Positions 34,592 through 46,227 are shown, numbered from the stretch's first letter. The stretch is 64,000 bases of DNA from Polynucleobacter sp. JS-Polo-80-F4 (GCF_018881965.1 NZ_JACVPI010000001.1:440018-504017), one strand, 5' to 3'. Numbers and translations: made by a program. The notes: a model not told the origin generated them from the sequence alone.

Positions 34592-37420
34592 TTAATGGGC
34601 TTCTTCCCAATTATCGCCAATCCCAATACTAACCACCAAAGGCACCTTGAGATCAGCAACATGGCACATTAAATCCGGTAACTTTGCCTTTAGCAGCTCA
34701 ATTTCATCCATGGGCACATCAAATACCAATTCATCGTGGACTTGGAGCAACATTTTGGTTTTTAACTGCTCTTTTTCTAGCCAATCTTCCACAGCAATCA
34801 TCGCCAACTTAATTAAGTCTGCTGCAGTGCCTTGCATAGGAGCATTAATGGCCGCACGTTCGGCACCTTGGCGACGGGGGCCATTCGACCCCTTGATTTC
34901 TGGCAACCAAAGGCGTCGCCCGAAGACAGTTTCTACGTAACCATTTTCACGCGCCTCAAGACGAGTGCGCTCCATGTACTGAGCAACCCCTGGATAACGA
35001 TCAAAGTATTTGGCAATATAGTTTTGCGCAGCTGAACGCTCAATACCCAAGTTACCAGCTAAACCAAAAGCACTCATGCCGTAAATAAGGCCGAAGTTAA
35101 TCACTTTGGCATAACGACGTTGCTCAGAATTAACATCATCCAAAGGAATGCCAAAGATCTCTGCCGCAGTAGCCTGGTGAACGTCCTTGCCTTCTCTAAA
35201 TGCGGTTAATAGGTTTTCATCTTCAGCGATATGCGCCATGATGCGCAACTCAATTTGCGAGTAATCCGCAGATAACAACTTACAACCTTCTGCCGGAATA
35301 AAAGCCTCCCGAATACGACGACCCTCTTCGGTACGTACTGGAATATTTTGTATGTTTGGATCGCTTGACGCCAGGCGACCAGTAACTGCGGTAGCTTGAG
35401 AAAAGTTCGTATGAACGCGCCCAGTCTTAGGGTCCGCCATACGAGGAAGCTTCTCAATATAGGTAGACATGAGCTTTGCCAAGCTACGGTAGTCGAGGAT
35501 ACGTGCTGGCAGCGGATAGTCTTCAGCCAACTTCTGCAACACCTCCTCATCGGTAGATGGCGCGCCCGATGGCGTCTTTTTAATAACCGGGAGTTCAAGT
35601 TGTCCAAATAAAATTTCTGCGATTTGCTTTGGCGACTGAATATTAAAAGGCTGACCTGCTAACTTATGAATCTCACCCTCCAACTCAAGCAGACGCTTAC
35701 CCACCTGCTGCCCTTGCTTTGCCAATAGCGTGGAATCAATCCGAATGCCGTTACGCTCCATGATGCCGAGCACTCTCATCGCCGGCATCTCAACGTTTTC
35801 ATAAATGTAGAGCAGTCCAGGACTTTCTTGAATCTGCGGCCATAACTCGAGATGTAGGCGCAAAGTAATGTCAGCATCCTCGGCCGCATAGTCTGTTGCA
35901 ATCTGGAGATCCACCTGGTCAAAGCCAATTTGATGAACCCCTTTGCCGCAGACCTCTTCGTAGCGAATCGTCTTCATGCCTAGATGGCGCTCAGCCAAGC
36001 TATCCATATTGTGTGGCATGTGTGATTCAAGCACATACGATTCGAGCAAGGTATCGAATGCAACGCCTTTTAAAGTGATGTCGTAGTTTGCAAAGATATG
36101 GGCGTCGTACTTTAAGTTTTGCCCTACCTTTAAATGTGTTTCACTTTCTAACCAGGGTTTCATGCGCGTAAGCACTAGATTTCGATCAAGCTGTGCTTCA
36201 CCATTGCGGTGAGCAACTGGAATATAACAAGCCTCCCCAGGTTTTACTGATAAAGAAATACCAACGAGTTCTGCCGCAAGCGCATCAAGACTAGTTGTCT
36301 CTGTATCTACTGCTGTTAATTCAGAAGACTCAATTTTCTTCAACCATTTTTCTAAACCAGCCTCATCCACTACGCATTCGTAGTGACGCTCGATCGCATC
36401 ATGGGAGTCCCGAGTTTCTTGTGATAAATCTTTAGTTGGCGAGCTAGCAATCACGCGCGCCTTTTTTCCTTCCTCCGCATGATTTGCAGAGGAGTCGATT
36501 GGACTACCCGCTAAATCAAATGAAGGTGCCTCAGAACCCTTATTTTCTGGGCTTGAGAGCTGCTTTTCTACATCACGCAACCAAGTCTTAAAGGCGTAAC
36601 GATCGAACAGCTCGCGTAGCAATGGTGCATCTTCAGATTTCGCATGCAAATCATCCAAGCTCGGTAAATGGGGTGATAAATCGCAATCCGTTTTTACCGT
36701 AATCAGTTGACGTGCTTGCGGCAACCAAGGAAGAGTAGCGCGTAAGTTTTCACCAACGACACCTTTCACTTGATCGGCATTTGCCATTAAGTTATCTAGA
36801 TTGCTAAATTCTGCCAACCATTTGTTTGCTGTCTTTGGGCCTGCCTTCGGAACCCCTGGCACGTTATCAACGGTATCGCCGATGATGGATAAATAATCCA
36901 CAATCAATTCTGGGGGGACGCCAAACTTTTCCTTTACACCTTCAATGTCTAACTTTTCATTCGTCATCGTATTGATCAGAGTGACTGAAGGATTTACTAA
37001 TTGCGCTAAATCTTTATCGCCTGTAGAGATAATCGTTTCCCAGCCCGCTTGTGTTGCTTGGCAGGACAAGGTTCCAATCACGTCGTCCGCCTCGACGCCA
37101 GAAACCATTAATACCGGCCAACCTAATGCTTTGACCATGGCATGAATAGGCTCGATCTGCTTAACGAGATCTTCAGGCATAGGGGAGCGATGGGCTTTGT
37201 ACTCTGAGTACATTTCGTCGCGGAAAGTCTTGCCTTTGGCGTCAAAAACACAGGCTATATGGTCAGCCTTGAGCTCAGAGCGGGCTCGGCGCATCATATT
37301 GACCATCCCATAGATAGCCCCAGTGGGCTCTCCAGCCCCATTTCTGAGGTCTGGCATGGCATGAAAGGCGCGATATAGGTAGCTAGAGCCGTCTACCAAC
37401 AAGAGTCTATGTTTAGTCAT
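34592..37420 (-). CDS. polA: DNA polymerase I
   Basis: Full-length Pol I, 942 aa. The N-terminal 5'-3' exonuclease (about 1-290) starts LLLVDGSSYLYRAFHA and contains GDKDLAQLV. The proofreading domain retains its acidic residues (AVDTETTSLDALAAELVG and LKVGQNLKYDAHI), unlike many Pol I proteins that have lost it. The polymerase domain has motif A LLSADYSQIELRIMAH, motif B RRYAKVINFGLIYGMS and motif C LQVHDELVFDV. The ATG at 37420 is used; a TTG five codons earlier extends the frame without support. Confidence 0.97.
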   Translation of the reverse strand: MTKHRLLLVDGSSYLYRAFHAMPDLRNGAGEPTGAIYGMVNMMRRARSELKADHIACVFDAKGKTFRDEMYSEYKAHRSPMPEDLVKQIEPIHAMVKALGWPVLMVSGVEADDVIGTLSCQATQAGWETIISTGDKDLAQLVNPSVTLINTMTNEKLDIEGVKEKFGVPPELIVDYLSIIGDTVDNVPGVPKAGPKTANKWLAEFSNLDNLMANADQVKGVVGENLRATLPWLPQARQLITVKTDCDLSPHLPSLDDLHAKSEDAPLLRELFDRYAFKTWLRDVEKQLSSPENKGSEAPSFDLAGSPIDSSANHAEEGKKARVIASSPTKDLSQETRDSHDAIERHYECVVDEAGLEKWLKKIESSELTAVDTETTSLDALAAELVGISLSVKPGEACYIPVAHRNGEAQLDRNLVLTRMKPWLESETHLKVGQNLKYDAHIFANYDITLKGVAFDTLLESYVLESHMPHNMDSLAERHLGMKTIRYEEVCGKGVHQIGFDQVDLQIATDYAAEDADITLRLHLELWPQIQESPGLLYIYENVEMPAMRVLGIMERNGIRIDSTLLAKQGQQVGKRLLELEGEIHKLAGQPFNIQSPKQIAEILFGQLELPVIKKTPSGAPSTDEEVLQKLAEDYPLPARILDYRSLAKLMSTYIEKLPRMADPKTGRVHTNFSQATAVTGRLASSDPNIQNIPVRTEEGRRIREAFIPAEGCKLLSADYSQIELRIMAHIAEDENLLTAFREGKDVHQATAAEIFGIPLDDVNSEQRRYAKVINFGLIYGMSAFGLAGNLGIERSAAQNYIAKYFDRYPGVAQYMERTRLEARENGYVETVFGRRLWLPEIKGSNGPRRQGAERAAINAPMQGTAADLIKLAMIAVEDWLEKEQLKTKMLLQVHDELVFDVPMDEIELLKAKLPDLMCHVADLKVPLVVSIGIGDNWEEAH

Positions 37421-37503
37421 ACTGCAATCGTACAATCTAGTTGTGAATTGCCTACAGGTCTGGTTAAGGAACCGTCCGAGAGTAGGCTTAAAAAGGTGAA
37501 AAA

Positions 37504-37911
37504 ATGCATTATTTAACTAACTTAATTAGCCACTCATTGAGTCAAAGTCTAGCCCTAACGAGCTTTTTAGTGGCTTTTGGACTTTTTGGCCTAACTTCAG
37601 CCCACGCTCAGAATAACAGCCAGGCACTAAGTCCCTCCGAATTAAACCGCATTAATAATCAACCGCTCGCCCCAACAGTCAGCCCTACTGGCGCCCTCAA
37701 TTCCCCAGAAATGCGTAAACCGAACTATCAGTACAAAGACAAAAATGGTACGACGATTACTGAATACAAAGATGCCAACTCACCGACACAGGTCGATGTA
37801 AAAACACCTTTCACTAGCTATGAAATGGCGCCACCAACATCAGTCATGCCTGGGCCTCCAAAAGATACTGATCTCATTAGCGTTCCCAGCATTAGCATTC
37901 CACTTAGATAA
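37504..37911 (+). CDS. Small exported protein, DUF2782-like
   Basis: A 135-residue protein with a signal peptide (hydrophobic run ALTSFLVAFGLFGLTSAHAQ, cleavage after AHA). The mature part is Pro/Asn/Thr-rich, with a central KDKNGTTITEYKDANSPTQVDVKTPF segment that recalls DUF2782 proteins, commonly encoded between polA and thrB in betaproteobacteria. The match is weak by eye and position is the stronger argument. It is divergent from polA and lies 20 bp before thrB. Function unknown. Confidence 0.75.
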   Translation: MHYLTNLISHSLSQSLALTSFLVAFGLFGLTSAHAQNNSQALSPSELNRINNQPLAPTVSPTGALNSPEMRKPNYQYKDKNGTTITEYKDANSPTQVDVKTPFTSYEMAPPTSVMPGPPKDTDLISVPSISIPLR

Positions 37912-37931
37912 TTTTTAAAGCAATTTAGTTT

Positions 37932-38906
37932 ATGGCCGTATTTACTCCGATTGAGCTTGAAGATATTTCCCAATGGATCACTCAAGACTTTGACATCGGC
38001 CAAGCTAATGCAATTCGCGGCATTCATGGCGGGATTGAGAACTCTAACTTTTTCTTAGACACCATCAAAGATGACAAGAAACAGGAATATGTTTTAACCA
38101 TCTTTGAAAGATTGTCAGCTGCGCAACTCCCTTTCTATCTAGAGCTCATGCGCCACCTGGCAAACAAAGGCGTACCTGTACCTAAGCCCATTGAAAATAA
38201 GCAGGGACAAATCTTATTTACCCTGAAAGGCAAGCCAGCCGCCATTGTCACTAAATTACCCGGCCTTTCTAGACTTCAACCAGAAGCCAATCATTGCGCA
38301 CTTGTTGGCGAAATGCTGGCCAAAATGCATTTGGCTGGAAAAGATTTTCCTAAGTCGCAAGAAAATCTTCGCAGCCTTGCTTGGTGGCAAAAAACCATTC
38401 CCCAAGTACTAACGCATTTAAATACATCGCAGAAAGAACTCATTACCCATGAACTCAAAACTCAAGAAGAGTTCTTTTCCTCGGGCACTTATGATGGCTT
38501 GCCGCAAGGCGCTAGCCATTGCGATCTGTTTCGTGACAATGTGCTATTCGACCCAAAAGGAACAGATGCATCTGAAGATCATTTAGGCGGTTTCTTCGAC
38601 TTCTACTTTGCCGGCACTGATAAATGGTTATTTGATATTGCTGTGACTGCAAACGATTGGTGTCTTGCTGATAACAAACAGGATTTAGATCCTGTTCGCC
38701 TGGATGCATTTCTGAAAGCCTATCAAACAGTTCGTCCACTGACCAAGGAAGAGCAAGCCAGCTGGCCCCTCATGTTGCGTGCGGCAGCCCTGCGCTTCTG
38801 GGTCTCTAGGCTATGGGATTTCTATCTGCCACGGGATGCTCAGATGCTAACCCCTCATGACCCTACACACTTTGAACGCATTCTTTTAAGTCGTCGCTCA
38901 CTATGA
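37932..38906 (+). CDS. thrB: Homoserine kinase (ThrB type II, APH fold)
   Basis: Kinase of 324 aa phosphorylating homoserine for threonine synthesis. Not the GHMP-type ThrB of E. coli but the aminoglycoside-phosphotransferase-like type used by many beta- and alphaproteobacteria. Motifs: GGIENSNFFLDT near the N-terminus, catalytic loop SHCDLFRDNVLF and metal-binding GFFDFYFAG. It starts 20 bp after the small exported gene and overlaps the next gene by 4 bp, so all three are probably co-transcribed. Confidence 0.94.
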   Translation: MAVFTPIELEDISQWITQDFDIGQANAIRGIHGGIENSNFFLDTIKDDKKQEYVLTIFERLSAAQLPFYLELMRHLANKGVPVPKPIENKQGQILFTLKGKPAAIVTKLPGLSRLQPEANHCALVGEMLAKMHLAGKDFPKSQENLRSLAWWQKTIPQVLTHLNTSQKELITHELKTQEEFFSSGTYDGLPQGASHCDLFRDNVLFDPKGTDASEDHLGGFFDFYFAGTDKWLFDIAVTANDWCLADNKQDLDPVRLDAFLKAYQTVRPLTKEEQASWPLMLRAAALRFWVSRLWDFYLPRDAQMLTPHDPTHFERILLSRRSL

Positions 38907-39679
38907 AACTCAATTCTGTAGCACCAAAAGAAGGTTACACCTGGATTAGGCAAGGTATTTGGCTTTTCAAGCAAAATCCTTTGGGCTTTTTGATGCTGGT
39001 CTTCATGTATGTGTTTGCTGCTCAATTAGCAGTCATCATTCCAGTTATCGGTGTTTTTGCTGTGCTCCTTCTGACGCCAACCCTTTCCGTTGGTTTTATG
39101 ACTGCCTGTCGCCAGGCTATTCAAAAAGAGCGCATTAGACCAATAGTCTATTTAGTAGCACTTCGGTCCAGCCCTGTTGTTCGTAAACGAATTTTGCAGT
39201 TAGGCTTGGTATATGCCGGGATGATTTTGTTGCTAAGTTTTATCTTAAGTCTCTTGGTAGATTTTGAATTACTGCTTCCATTGATGACAAGCGAAAAGCC
39301 AATTACTCCAGAGGCCTTACGCCAGGTTTACTTGATTCTCTTCTTCGGGGCAATGCTATATGTGCCAGTGGCAATGCTAATGTGGTTCTCTCCAGTACTG
39401 GTGGCATGGGCTGATATGTCTGTACCTCAAGCACTCTTCTCTAGCTGCCTGGCATGCTGGTCCAACAAAGCAGCGTTCTTTTTGTACCTCTCCATTTGGA
39501 GCGCCATTCTAATTGCTATTCCACTCACAGTCGGAATGATTTTTGATGCTCTCGATCTAGGGCAAGTAGCTTCCTTCATCATCGCCCCCATCTCTATGGC
39601 GGGTTTAACAGTGATGCACTGTACTTTCTATGCGACCTGGAAGGCCTGCTTTACCGAAGATGAAGTGTTGCCTATCTAA
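38903..39679 (+). CDS. BPSS1780-type integral membrane protein of unknown function
   Basis: A 258-residue membrane protein with about five or six hydrophobic helices (for example LGFLMLVFMYVFAAQLAVIIPVIG split across the first two, and LGLVYAGMILLLSFILSLLV). No catalytic motif is visible. The position after thrB and before convergent uvrD, and the overall make-up, match a conserved betaproteobacterial membrane family. It overlaps thrB by 4 bp (ATGA) and converges with uvrD across 8 bp. Confidence 0.82.
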   Translation: MKLNSVAPKEGYTWIRQGIWLFKQNPLGFLMLVFMYVFAAQLAVIIPVIGVFAVLLLTPTLSVGFMTACRQAIQKERIRPIVYLVALRSSPVVRKRILQLGLVYAGMILLLSFILSLLVDFELLLPLMTSEKPITPEALRQVYLILFFGAMLYVPVAMLMWFSPVLVAWADMSVPQALFSSCLACWSNKAAFFLYLSIWSAILIAIPLTVGMIFDALDLGQVASFIIAPISMAGLTVMHCTFYATWKACFTEDEVLPI

Positions 39680-39687
39680 CTGACTGA

Positions 39688-42063
39688 TTAGTCAATCGCA
39701 GCAAGCTTCGCAATACTCAGCTGTAACCATTTAATGCCGTGGCGCTTGAAGTTCACTTGCGCCCGTGCATCAGCATCTACTCCCTCAAGACCAGTAACAC
39801 GTCCCTCACCAAACTTGGTATGAAACACGTTTTGTCCAATCGTGAATGGATAATTTCCTCGCGGAGGAGAGGCTAATCTTTTCACCTCCATTGAAGCTGA
39901 GCCAACTCTTTTGGCTGGCCTTTGACGCTCAGAGCCTGAATCAAAAAAGTCATTGGACTCGTATTCACGCTGACGGGTGTAGCCATCTTGCCAGGTAGAT
40001 CCTGATCTTGAGTTACTGTTACCACTGCCGCCCCAGCGTGCATCTCTTGCTTTAGGGGTGAGCCACTTCAATGAATCAGATGGAAGCTCTTCCAGGAAGC
40101 GAGAAGGCATGTTGTAGCGAACCTGGCCATGCAACATCCGTGATTGAGTGTGAGAGAGATACAAACGCTCTTTGGCACGTGTAATCGCCACATACATTAG
40201 GCGACGTTCTTCCTCCAAGCCATTCTGCTCATTAACACTGTTCTCATGGGGGAATAAACCCTCTTCAAGTCCGGTAATGAACACTGAAGTGAACTCCAAT
40301 CCCTTGGCTGAGTGCACTGTCATTAACTGCACAGCATCTTGACCTGCCTGAGCTTGGTTATCGCCCGCTTCCAATGAAGCATGGGAAAGGAAGGCGGCCA
40401 AGGGTGAAACCTCAACTACGCCTGGGGCATTCTCACCGGGCAGCACAGCGGCTGCAGCATCCTGACCATAGCCTTCTTCTGCAATAAACGCAGTCGCAGC
40501 GTTAATCAATTCTTGTAAGTTCTCAACGCGATCTTGCCCTTCGCGCTCTGAAAGATAGTGCTGAATCAATCCGCTATGTTGAATCACAAATTCAACTGTT
40601 TCAGGCAAGGTGTTGTGACGAGTAGCTTCACGCATGTGATCTACTAAGCGCACAAATCCACCCAGTGCAGCACCGGCCTTACCCTCTAAAGAAGAGGCAG
40701 CCAAATACAAAGAGCATTGTTGTGCTCTGGCGGCATCTTGCAATGCTTCAATTGATCTTGCGCCAATTCCGCGAGTAGGGAAATTCACCACTCGGGAGAA
40801 TGAGGTGTCGTCATTCGGATTTTCTAACAGACGCAAGTAAGCCAGTGCATGTTTAATTTCAGCGCGCTCGAAGAATCGCAATCCACCATAAACACGATAC
40901 GGAATACCCGCAGAAAATAATGCATGTTCAATAATGCGTGACTGGGCATTGCTGCGATAAAGCAGAGCGACTTCTGTTCGTTTGATGCCGCTATTTACTA
41001 AGGCTTTGATCTCATCAACCAACCAAGCAGCTTCTGCATGATCGCTCGGAGCCTCATAGATACGGACTGGCTCGCCATGACCAGCATCGGTGCGCAGGTT
41101 CTTGCCAAGACGCTCGGAGTTATTGGCAATCAAGTGATTCGCTGTATCCAGAATATGGCCATGTGAGCGATAGTTCTGCTCTAACTTCACCATTAGAGGG
41201 TGATATTGCTTTTCGTAAAGGCGCATGTTTTCAACATCAGCCCCACGGAATGCGTAAATACTTTGATCATCATCACCCACTGCAAAAACGGAACTACTGC
41301 CCATGCCGCTGACATTGATACTGCTTGCGTCATGGCCTGATAATAATTTAAGCCATGCATATTGCAAGGCGTTGGTATCTTGAAACTCATCGATCAAGAT
41401 GTGACGGAAACGCTCTTGATAGTGAGTGCGAATCGCTTCACTGTGCTTGAGTAATTCATAGCTACGCAATAAGAGTTCAGCAAAATCTACTACGCCCTCA
41501 CGTTGACATTGCTCATCGTAAGCTGCATATAGTTGCGCCATCTTGGCCTGGAAATCATCCCCAAGCGCTAAATCTTTTGCACGCTGACCGCGCTCTTTGG
41601 CATGGGCAATGAAGTATTGCAATTGCTTAGCAGGGTACTTTTCATCATCAACCTTTAAGCCCTTTAAAAGGCGCTTAATCGCTGAAAGCTGATCCTGGGT
41701 ATCTAGGATTTGGAAAGTAGACGGTAAACCTGCCTCTTTATGGTGAGCTCGCAATAAACGGTTACAAAGACCATGAAAGGTGCCAATCCACATTCCACGC
41801 GTGTTTATCGGTAGCATGGCACTCAGGCGTAGCATCATCTCTTTAGCGGCCTTATTGGTGAAGGTCACCGCTAGGACGCCAATGGGAGATACCTGGCCGG
41901 TCTGAATCAACCAGGCTATACGGGTGGTGAGGACGCGGGTCTTGCCGCTCCCAGCCCCAGCCAAAATCAAGGCTGACTGGGCTTGGCCATTTTCATTTAC
42001 GGGCGGGAGGGTCACTGCCTCGCGCTGTTCTGGATTGAGGTTCGCGAGCAAGTCTGAGTACAT
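39688..42063 (-). CDS. uvrD: UvrD/PcrA-type superfamily I DNA helicase
   Basis: ATP-dependent 3'-5' helicase, 791 aa, acting in nucleotide excision and mismatch repair. Motifs in order: Q-motif NPEQREAV, Walker [13 protein letters not shown], Walker [11 protein letters not shown], motif [16 protein letters not shown], motif IV LEQNYRS, motif [10 protein letters not shown] and motif [14 protein letters not shown]. The C-terminal part ends in a Tudor-like segment ([16 protein letters not shown]). It is divergent from valS with only 24 bp between start codons, so each promoter must overlap the other gene. Confidence 0.96.
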   Translation of the reverse strand: MYSDLLANLNPEQREAVTLPPVNENGQAQSALILAGAGSGKTRVLTTRIAWLIQTGQVSPIGVLAVTFTNKAAKEMMLRLSAMLPINTRGMWIGTFHGLCNRLLRAHHKEAGLPSTFQILDTQDQLSAIKRLLKGLKVDDEKYPAKQLQYFIAHAKERGQRAKDLALGDDFQAKMAQLYAAYDEQCQREGVVDFAELLLRSYELLKHSEAIRTHYQERFRHILIDEFQDTNALQYAWLKLLSGHDASSINVSGMGSSSVFAVGDDDQSIYAFRGADVENMRLYEKQYHPLMVKLEQNYRSHGHILDTANHLIANNSERLGKNLRTDAGHGEPVRIYEAPSDHAEAAWLVDEIKALVNSGIKRTEVALLYRSNAQSRIIEHALFSAGIPYRVYGGLRFFERAEIKHALAYLRLLENPNDDTSFSRVVNFPTRGIGARSIEALQDAARAQQCSLYLAASSLEGKAGAALGGFVRLVDHMREATRHNTLPETVEFVIQHSGLIQHYLSEREGQDRVENLQELINAATAFIAEEGYGQDAAAAVLPGENAPGVVEVSPLAAFLSHASLEAGDNQAQAGQDAVQLMTVHSAKGLEFTSVFITGLEEGLFPHENSVNEQNGLEEERRLMYVAITRAKERLYLSHTQSRMLHGQVRYNMPSRFLEELPSDSLKWLTPKARDARWGGSGNSNSRSGSTWQDGYTRQREYESNDFFDSGSERQRPAKRVGSASMEVKRLASPPRGNYPFTIGQNVFHTKFGEGRVTGLEGVDADARAQVNFKRHGIKWLQLSIAKLAAID

Positions 42064-42072
42064 CAGCCCAAT

Positions 42073-42078
42073 TATAAT
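42073..42078 (+). promoter_or_regulatory. TATAAT -10 close to the valS start
   Basis: A consensus TATAAT ends 9 nt before the valS ATG (42088). Transcription would begin at about 42085, giving an mRNA with almost no leader; no Shine-Dalgarno sequence is visible. The -35 region (near 42050) is poor. A promoter farther inside uvrD cannot be excluded. Confidence 0.4.
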
Positions 42079-42087
42079 TTGCCTCTT

Positions 42088-44979
42088 ATGCCAAATGCCT
42101 CAAATACCCCTAATTCACCAGCGGCCAGCTCAGCGGACGAGCTCGCCAAATCCTACGAACCCGCCCCGATAGAGGCCTACTGGGGTCCAGAGTGGGAGCG
42201 CCGGGGTATTGCCGACTCCACTATGGATGAAGGTAAGGGTGATTTTTCCATTCAGCTTCCTCCTCCGAATGTGACTGGCACCCTACATATGGGTCATGCC
42301 TTTAACCAAACCATCATGGATGGATTGGTTCGTCATGCCCGCATGTCAGGCAAAAACACTTTGTGGGTACCCGGCACCGATCACGCTGGTATTGCCACTC
42401 AAATCGTAGTTGAACGTCAACTCGATGCGCAAAAAGTTTCTCGCCATGATTTAGGTCGTGAAAAGTTTTTAGAAAAAGTGTGGGAGTGGAAAGAAACTTC
42501 CGGAAACACGATTACTCGCCAAATTCGTCGTCTAGGCGCATCAATCGATTGGGGCAAAGAATATTTCACGATGGACGACAAGATGTCCAAAGCGGTAGTG
42601 GAAGTATTTGTACGCTTACATGAACAAGGCTTGATTTATCGCGGCAAACGCTTGGTAAATTGGGATCCAGTCTTAGGCACTGCAGTTTCAGATTTGGAAG
42701 TAGTCAGTGAAGAAGAAGATGGATCGATGTGGCACATCCGTTATCCATTAACCGATGGCTCTGGTCACCTCACCGTTGCTACCACTCGCCCAGAAACCTT
42801 ATTGGGCGACGTTGCTGTCATGGTGAACCCAGAAGACGAGCGCTATAAACACCTCATCGGTAAGTCAGTAAACCTACCTTTGTGCGACCGCCAGATCCCT
42901 ATCATTGCTGATGACTATGTCGATTTGAACTTTGGTACCGGCGTTGTGAAAGTAACTCCTGCACATGACTTTAATGACTATGCAGTTGGTCAACGTCACC
43001 AACTACCAATGATCAACATCCTTACCTTGGATGCGAAGATTAATGACAATGCGCCAACTGCTTATCAAGGCATGGAACGTTTTGCGGCACGCAAGCAAGT
43101 TGTCGCTGATCTGGATGCTGCTGGTTTACTAGAAAAAGTTCAGCCGCATAAATTAATGGTGCCACGCGGAGATCGCACTCAAACGATTATTGAGCCAATG
43201 CTCACTGATCAATGGTTTGTGGCGATGTCCAAACCAAGTCCAGATAACAAATATCAACCTGGCTCATCTATTGCTGGCGCAGCATTAGATGCAGTTACTA
43301 AGGGCGATATCAAACTCGTCCCAGAGAATTGGATTAATACCTACACCCAGTGGTTGGAAAACATTCAGGACTGGTGCATCTCTCGTCAACTCTGGTGGGG
43401 CCATCAAATCCCCGCCTGGTACGGCGATGATGGGCAAATTTTTGTAGGGCGCTCAGAGGAAGAAGCGAAAGCGAAAGCGGCGGCGGCTGGCTATACCGGC
43501 CAACTCAACCGCGATCCTGACGTTCTTGACACTTGGTTTAGCTCTGCCCTCGTTCCATTTAGCTCTTTGGGTTGGCCAGAAGAGACTCCGGCCTTAAATC
43601 ATTTCCTACCCTCCTCTGTTTTGGTAACAGGCTTTGACATCATCTTCTTCTGGGTAGCACGCATGGTCATGATGACCTGCCACTTCACTGGAAAAGTACC
43701 ATTCCACACCGTCTATGTTCACGGTCTGGTGCGTGATGCTGAAGGTCAAAAGATGAGTAAGTCCAAAGGCAATACTTTGGATCCAATCGATTTAATTGAC
43801 GGTATCAAGATCGAAGAGTTAGTAGGCAAGAGAACTACTGGCCTTATGAATCCTAAGCAAGCGGAGAGCATTAGCAAGAAGACTAAGAAAGAGTTCCCAG
43901 ATGGCATTCCAGCATTTGGTACCGATGCTTTGCGCTTTACCTTTGCATCTTTAGCATCACTTGGTCGCAATATTAATTTTGATCAAAAGCGTTGCGAAGG
44001 CTATCGTAATTTCTGTAACAAACTTTGGAATGCTACTCGCTTTGTACTCATGAACTGCTCGGGCAGTGATGAAGAAAATGGTTTGGCGCCATGTGACAAC
44101 CAATGCGGACCCGAAGGATATTTAGACTTTTCGCCTGCAGATAAATGGATCGTTTCCCAACTCCAAAGGACTGAAGCTGAGGTAGCAAAAGGCTTTGAAG
44201 CCTATCGCTTTGACAATATCGCTAGCAGCATTTACCAATTTGTTTGGGATGAATATTGCGATTGGTACTTGGAGCTTGCTAAGGTGCAATTGCAAACTGG
44301 CACTCCAGCACAGCAACGCGCTACTCGCCGCACCCTCTTGCGTGTCTTGGAAACGATCTTGCGCATGGCACATCCACTGATTCCGTTCATCACTGAAACG
44401 CTTTGGCAAACGGTTGGACCGAAGTCTGGAAAAGAGCTTGCTAAACAAACCAAGCAAACCATTGCGCTTCAACCCTACCCTATTTCTCAACCTGAAAAGA
44501 TTGATGAACAAAGCGAAGCTTGGGTTGCTCAGATTAAAGCAATTGTCGATGCGTGCAGAAATCTGCGCGGTGAGATGCAGGTTCCCCCTGGCAATAAAGT
44601 ACCACTCTGGATTTATGGTCCACAAGCATTCTTAGAAAAAGCGACGCCGTATTTAATGGCACTTGCTAAGTTAGCCGAGGTCAAAATCTACAGCGATGAA
44701 TCTGCCCTAGAAAAAGATGCCCCAGATGCACCAATTGCCTTAGTGGGTGATATCAAGCTCTTACTCAAAATTGAAGTCGATGTTGCTGCTGAACGCATCC
44801 GCCTTGGCAAGGAAATCGAGCGCCTAGCTAATGAAATCAATAAAGCCAAGGGCAAATTGACCAATGAAAGCTTTGTGGCACGTGCTCCAGTTGAGGTTGT
44901 TGCCCAAGAAAAGCAGCGCCTTGCCGGGTTTGAGCAAAACCATGAGAAGCTTGTTGCACAATTAGAACGTCTCAAATAA
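42088..44979 (+). CDS. valS: Valyl-tRNA synthetase
   Basis: Class I synthetase of 963 aa, charging tRNA-Val with editing of threonine. Visible: [15 protein letters not shown] (HIGH-type motif), a CP1 editing domain (about 190-350, with [14 protein letters not shown]), [30 protein letters not shown], the anticodon-binding domain and a C-terminal coiled-coil arm (about 895-963). The ATG at 42088 is chosen; the frame begins three codons earlier with a TTG. It precedes galU by 22 bp on the same strand. Confidence 0.97.
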   Translation: MPNASNTPNSPAASSADELAKSYEPAPIEAYWGPEWERRGIADSTMDEGKGDFSIQLPPPNVTGTLHMGHAFNQTIMDGLVRHARMSGKNTLWVPGTDHAGIATQIVVERQLDAQKVSRHDLGREKFLEKVWEWKETSGNTITRQIRRLGASIDWGKEYFTMDDKMSKAVVEVFVRLHEQGLIYRGKRLVNWDPVLGTAVSDLEVVSEEEDGSMWHIRYPLTDGSGHLTVATTRPETLLGDVAVMVNPEDERYKHLIGKSVNLPLCDRQIPIIADDYVDLNFGTGVVKVTPAHDFNDYAVGQRHQLPMINILTLDAKINDNAPTAYQGMERFAARKQVVADLDAAGLLEKVQPHKLMVPRGDRTQTIIEPMLTDQWFVAMSKPSPDNKYQPGSSIAGAALDAVTKGDIKLVPENWINTYTQWLENIQDWCISRQLWWGHQIPAWYGDDGQIFVGRSEEEAKAKAAAAGYTGQLNRDPDVLDTWFSSALVPFSSLGWPEETPALNHFLPSSVLVTGFDIIFFWVARMVMMTCHFTGKVPFHTVYVHGLVRDAEGQKMSKSKGNTLDPIDLIDGIKIEELVGKRTTGLMNPKQAESISKKTKKEFPDGIPAFGTDALRFTFASLASLGRNINFDQKRCEGYRNFCNKLWNATRFVLMNCSGSDEENGLAPCDNQCGPEGYLDFSPADKWIVSQLQRTEAEVAKGFEAYRFDNIASSIYQFVWDEYCDWYLELAKVQLQTGTPAQQRATRRTLLRVLETILRMAHPLIPFITETLWQTVGPKSGKELAKQTKQTIALQPYPISQPEKIDEQSEAWVAQIKAIVDACRNLRGEMQVPPGNKVPLWIYGPQAFLEKATPYLMALAKLAEVKIYSDESALEKDAPDAPIALVGDIKLLLKIEVDVAAERIRLGKEIERLANEINKAKGKLTNESFVARAPVEVVAQEKQRLAGFEQNHEKLVAQLERLK

Positions 44980-45001
44980 AAACGGTAAGAACGGATCTTC
45001 C

Positions 45002-45892
45002 ATGACATTACGTTTCAGCTCCAAAAAAGTAACTAAGGCCGTCTTTCCGGTTGCGGGATTTGGCACACGCTTTTTGCCTGCCACCAAAGCAAGCCCAAAA
45101 GAAATGTTGAATGTCGTAGACAAGCCTTTGATTCAGTATGCGGTGGATGAAGCTATTGCCGCTGGCATTACAGAGCTGATTTTCGTCACAGGTCGCAGCA
45201 AACGCGCCATTGAAGATCACTTTGATAAAGCTTATGAATTAGAAGCGGCTCTGGAAGCAAAGAATAAGCAGGATCTCTTGCGTCTCGTTAGAAGTGTGAA
45301 ACCGGATAATGTTGATTGCGTTTATATCAGGCAATCCGAACCTCTGGGATTAGGTCATGCGGTCTTATGCGCAGAGAAGCTAGTAGGCGATGAGCCGTTT
45401 GCCATTATTTTGGCTGACGATCTTTTGGATGGTCATCCACCTGTGCTCTCCCAAATGCTGAAAGTGCATGAAGAGCAACATGGATCCGTATTGGCGGTAG
45501 AGAAAATTGATCCTGCGAAAAGTAGCTCTTATGGAATCATCTCGGGGGATGCTACCAGCAAAGATATCTATCGCCTCAATGGCATCGTTGAAAAACCTCA
45601 ACCTGCTGATGCACCATCCAACTTAGCGGTGGTGGGTCGCTATGTACTGTCCTCAAAGATTTTTGATCACATTCGCAATGTGAAGCCTGGTGCAGGAGGA
45701 GAAATTCAACTTACCGATGCGATCGCAGCCTTACTCAAGGAAGAGCCCGTATTTGGCTATGAATACGATGGAGTGCGCTATGACTGTGGCAGCAAATTAG
45801 GCTATCTCAAGGCTTCGGTAGATTTCGCCTTGCGTCACCAAGAAGTCGGCGAGGAATTCGCGGAGTATTTAAAAAGCTGGTCCTTAAAGTAA
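45002..45892 (+). CDS. galU: UTP-glucose-1-phosphate uridylyltransferase
   Basis: Nucleotidyltransferase of 296 aa producing UDP-glucose for envelope polysaccharides. The N-terminal signature [25 protein letters not shown], with [13 protein letters not shown], is the classic GalU UTP- and substrate-binding region; [12 protein letters not shown] provides the metal-binding Asp. It lies 22 bp after valS and is followed by a strong terminator shared with the convergent tusA-alaS pair. Confidence 0.96.
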   Translation: MTLRFSSKKVTKAVFPVAGFGTRFLPATKASPKEMLNVVDKPLIQYAVDEAIAAGITELIFVTGRSKRAIEDHFDKAYELEAALEAKNKQDLLRLVRSVKPDNVDCVYIRQSEPLGLGHAVLCAEKLVGDEPFAIILADDLLDGHPPVLSQMLKVHEEQHGSVLAVEKIDPAKSSSYGIISGDATSKDIYRLNGIVEKPQPADAPSNLAVVGRYVLSSKIFDHIRNVKPGAGGEIQLTDAIAALLKEEPVFGYEYDGVRYDCGSKLGYLKASVDFALRHQEVGEEFAEYLKSWSLK

Positions 45893-45910
45893 TTCTCTTT
45901 AGTAGAAACA

Positions 45911-45940
45911 AAAAAGGCAGGGATCGATCTCTGCCTTTTT
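45911..45940. terminator. Bidirectional intrinsic terminator between galU and tusA
   Basis: Perfect 10-bp arms AAAAAGGCAG (45911-45920) and CTGCCTTTTT (45931-45940) with a 10-nt loop. A T-run follows on both strands, so it can stop galU (rightward) and the alaS-tusA unit (leftward). Confidence 0.9.
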
Positions 45941-45981
45941 GCTTTATTACTTACCAAAAAGTATGTGGTTCAGACTTTTTC

Positions 45982-46227
45982 TTATCTACGCTTCATAAAG
46001 AAAACCAGCACATCACCTTCTGTAGTGCTTGCAAGCAGTTCATTACCAGTTTGCTTGGCAAATGCAGGAAAGTCATGAGCAGCACCCGCATCGGTTGCTT
46101 TGATTTTCAAGACTTCACCGGACTGCATGGTTGCTAAAGCCTTTTTGGTACGCAAGATCGGCAGCGGGCAGTTCATGCCAATCGCATCTACCTCTGCATT
46201 AAAAGTCATATTTACGGGTTCACTCAT
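45982..46227 (-). CDS. TusA-like sulfur carrier protein
   Basis: An 81-residue SirA/TusA-family protein with the CPxP motif in [17 protein letters not shown] (active Cys at about residue 20) and the two-layer alpha/beta fold. TusA relays persulfide sulfur for tRNA 2-thiouridine and cofactor synthesis, but the family includes many paralogues, so the exact role is open. Its ATG overlaps the alaS stop (46224-46227), meaning translational coupling to a tRNA synthetase gene. A rhodanese at 32 kb is a possible sulfur donor. Confidence 0.88.
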   Translation of the reverse strand: MSEPVNMTFNAEVDAIGMNCPLPILRTKKALATMQSGEVLKIKATDAGAAHDFPAFAKQTGNELLASTTEGDVLVFFMKRR

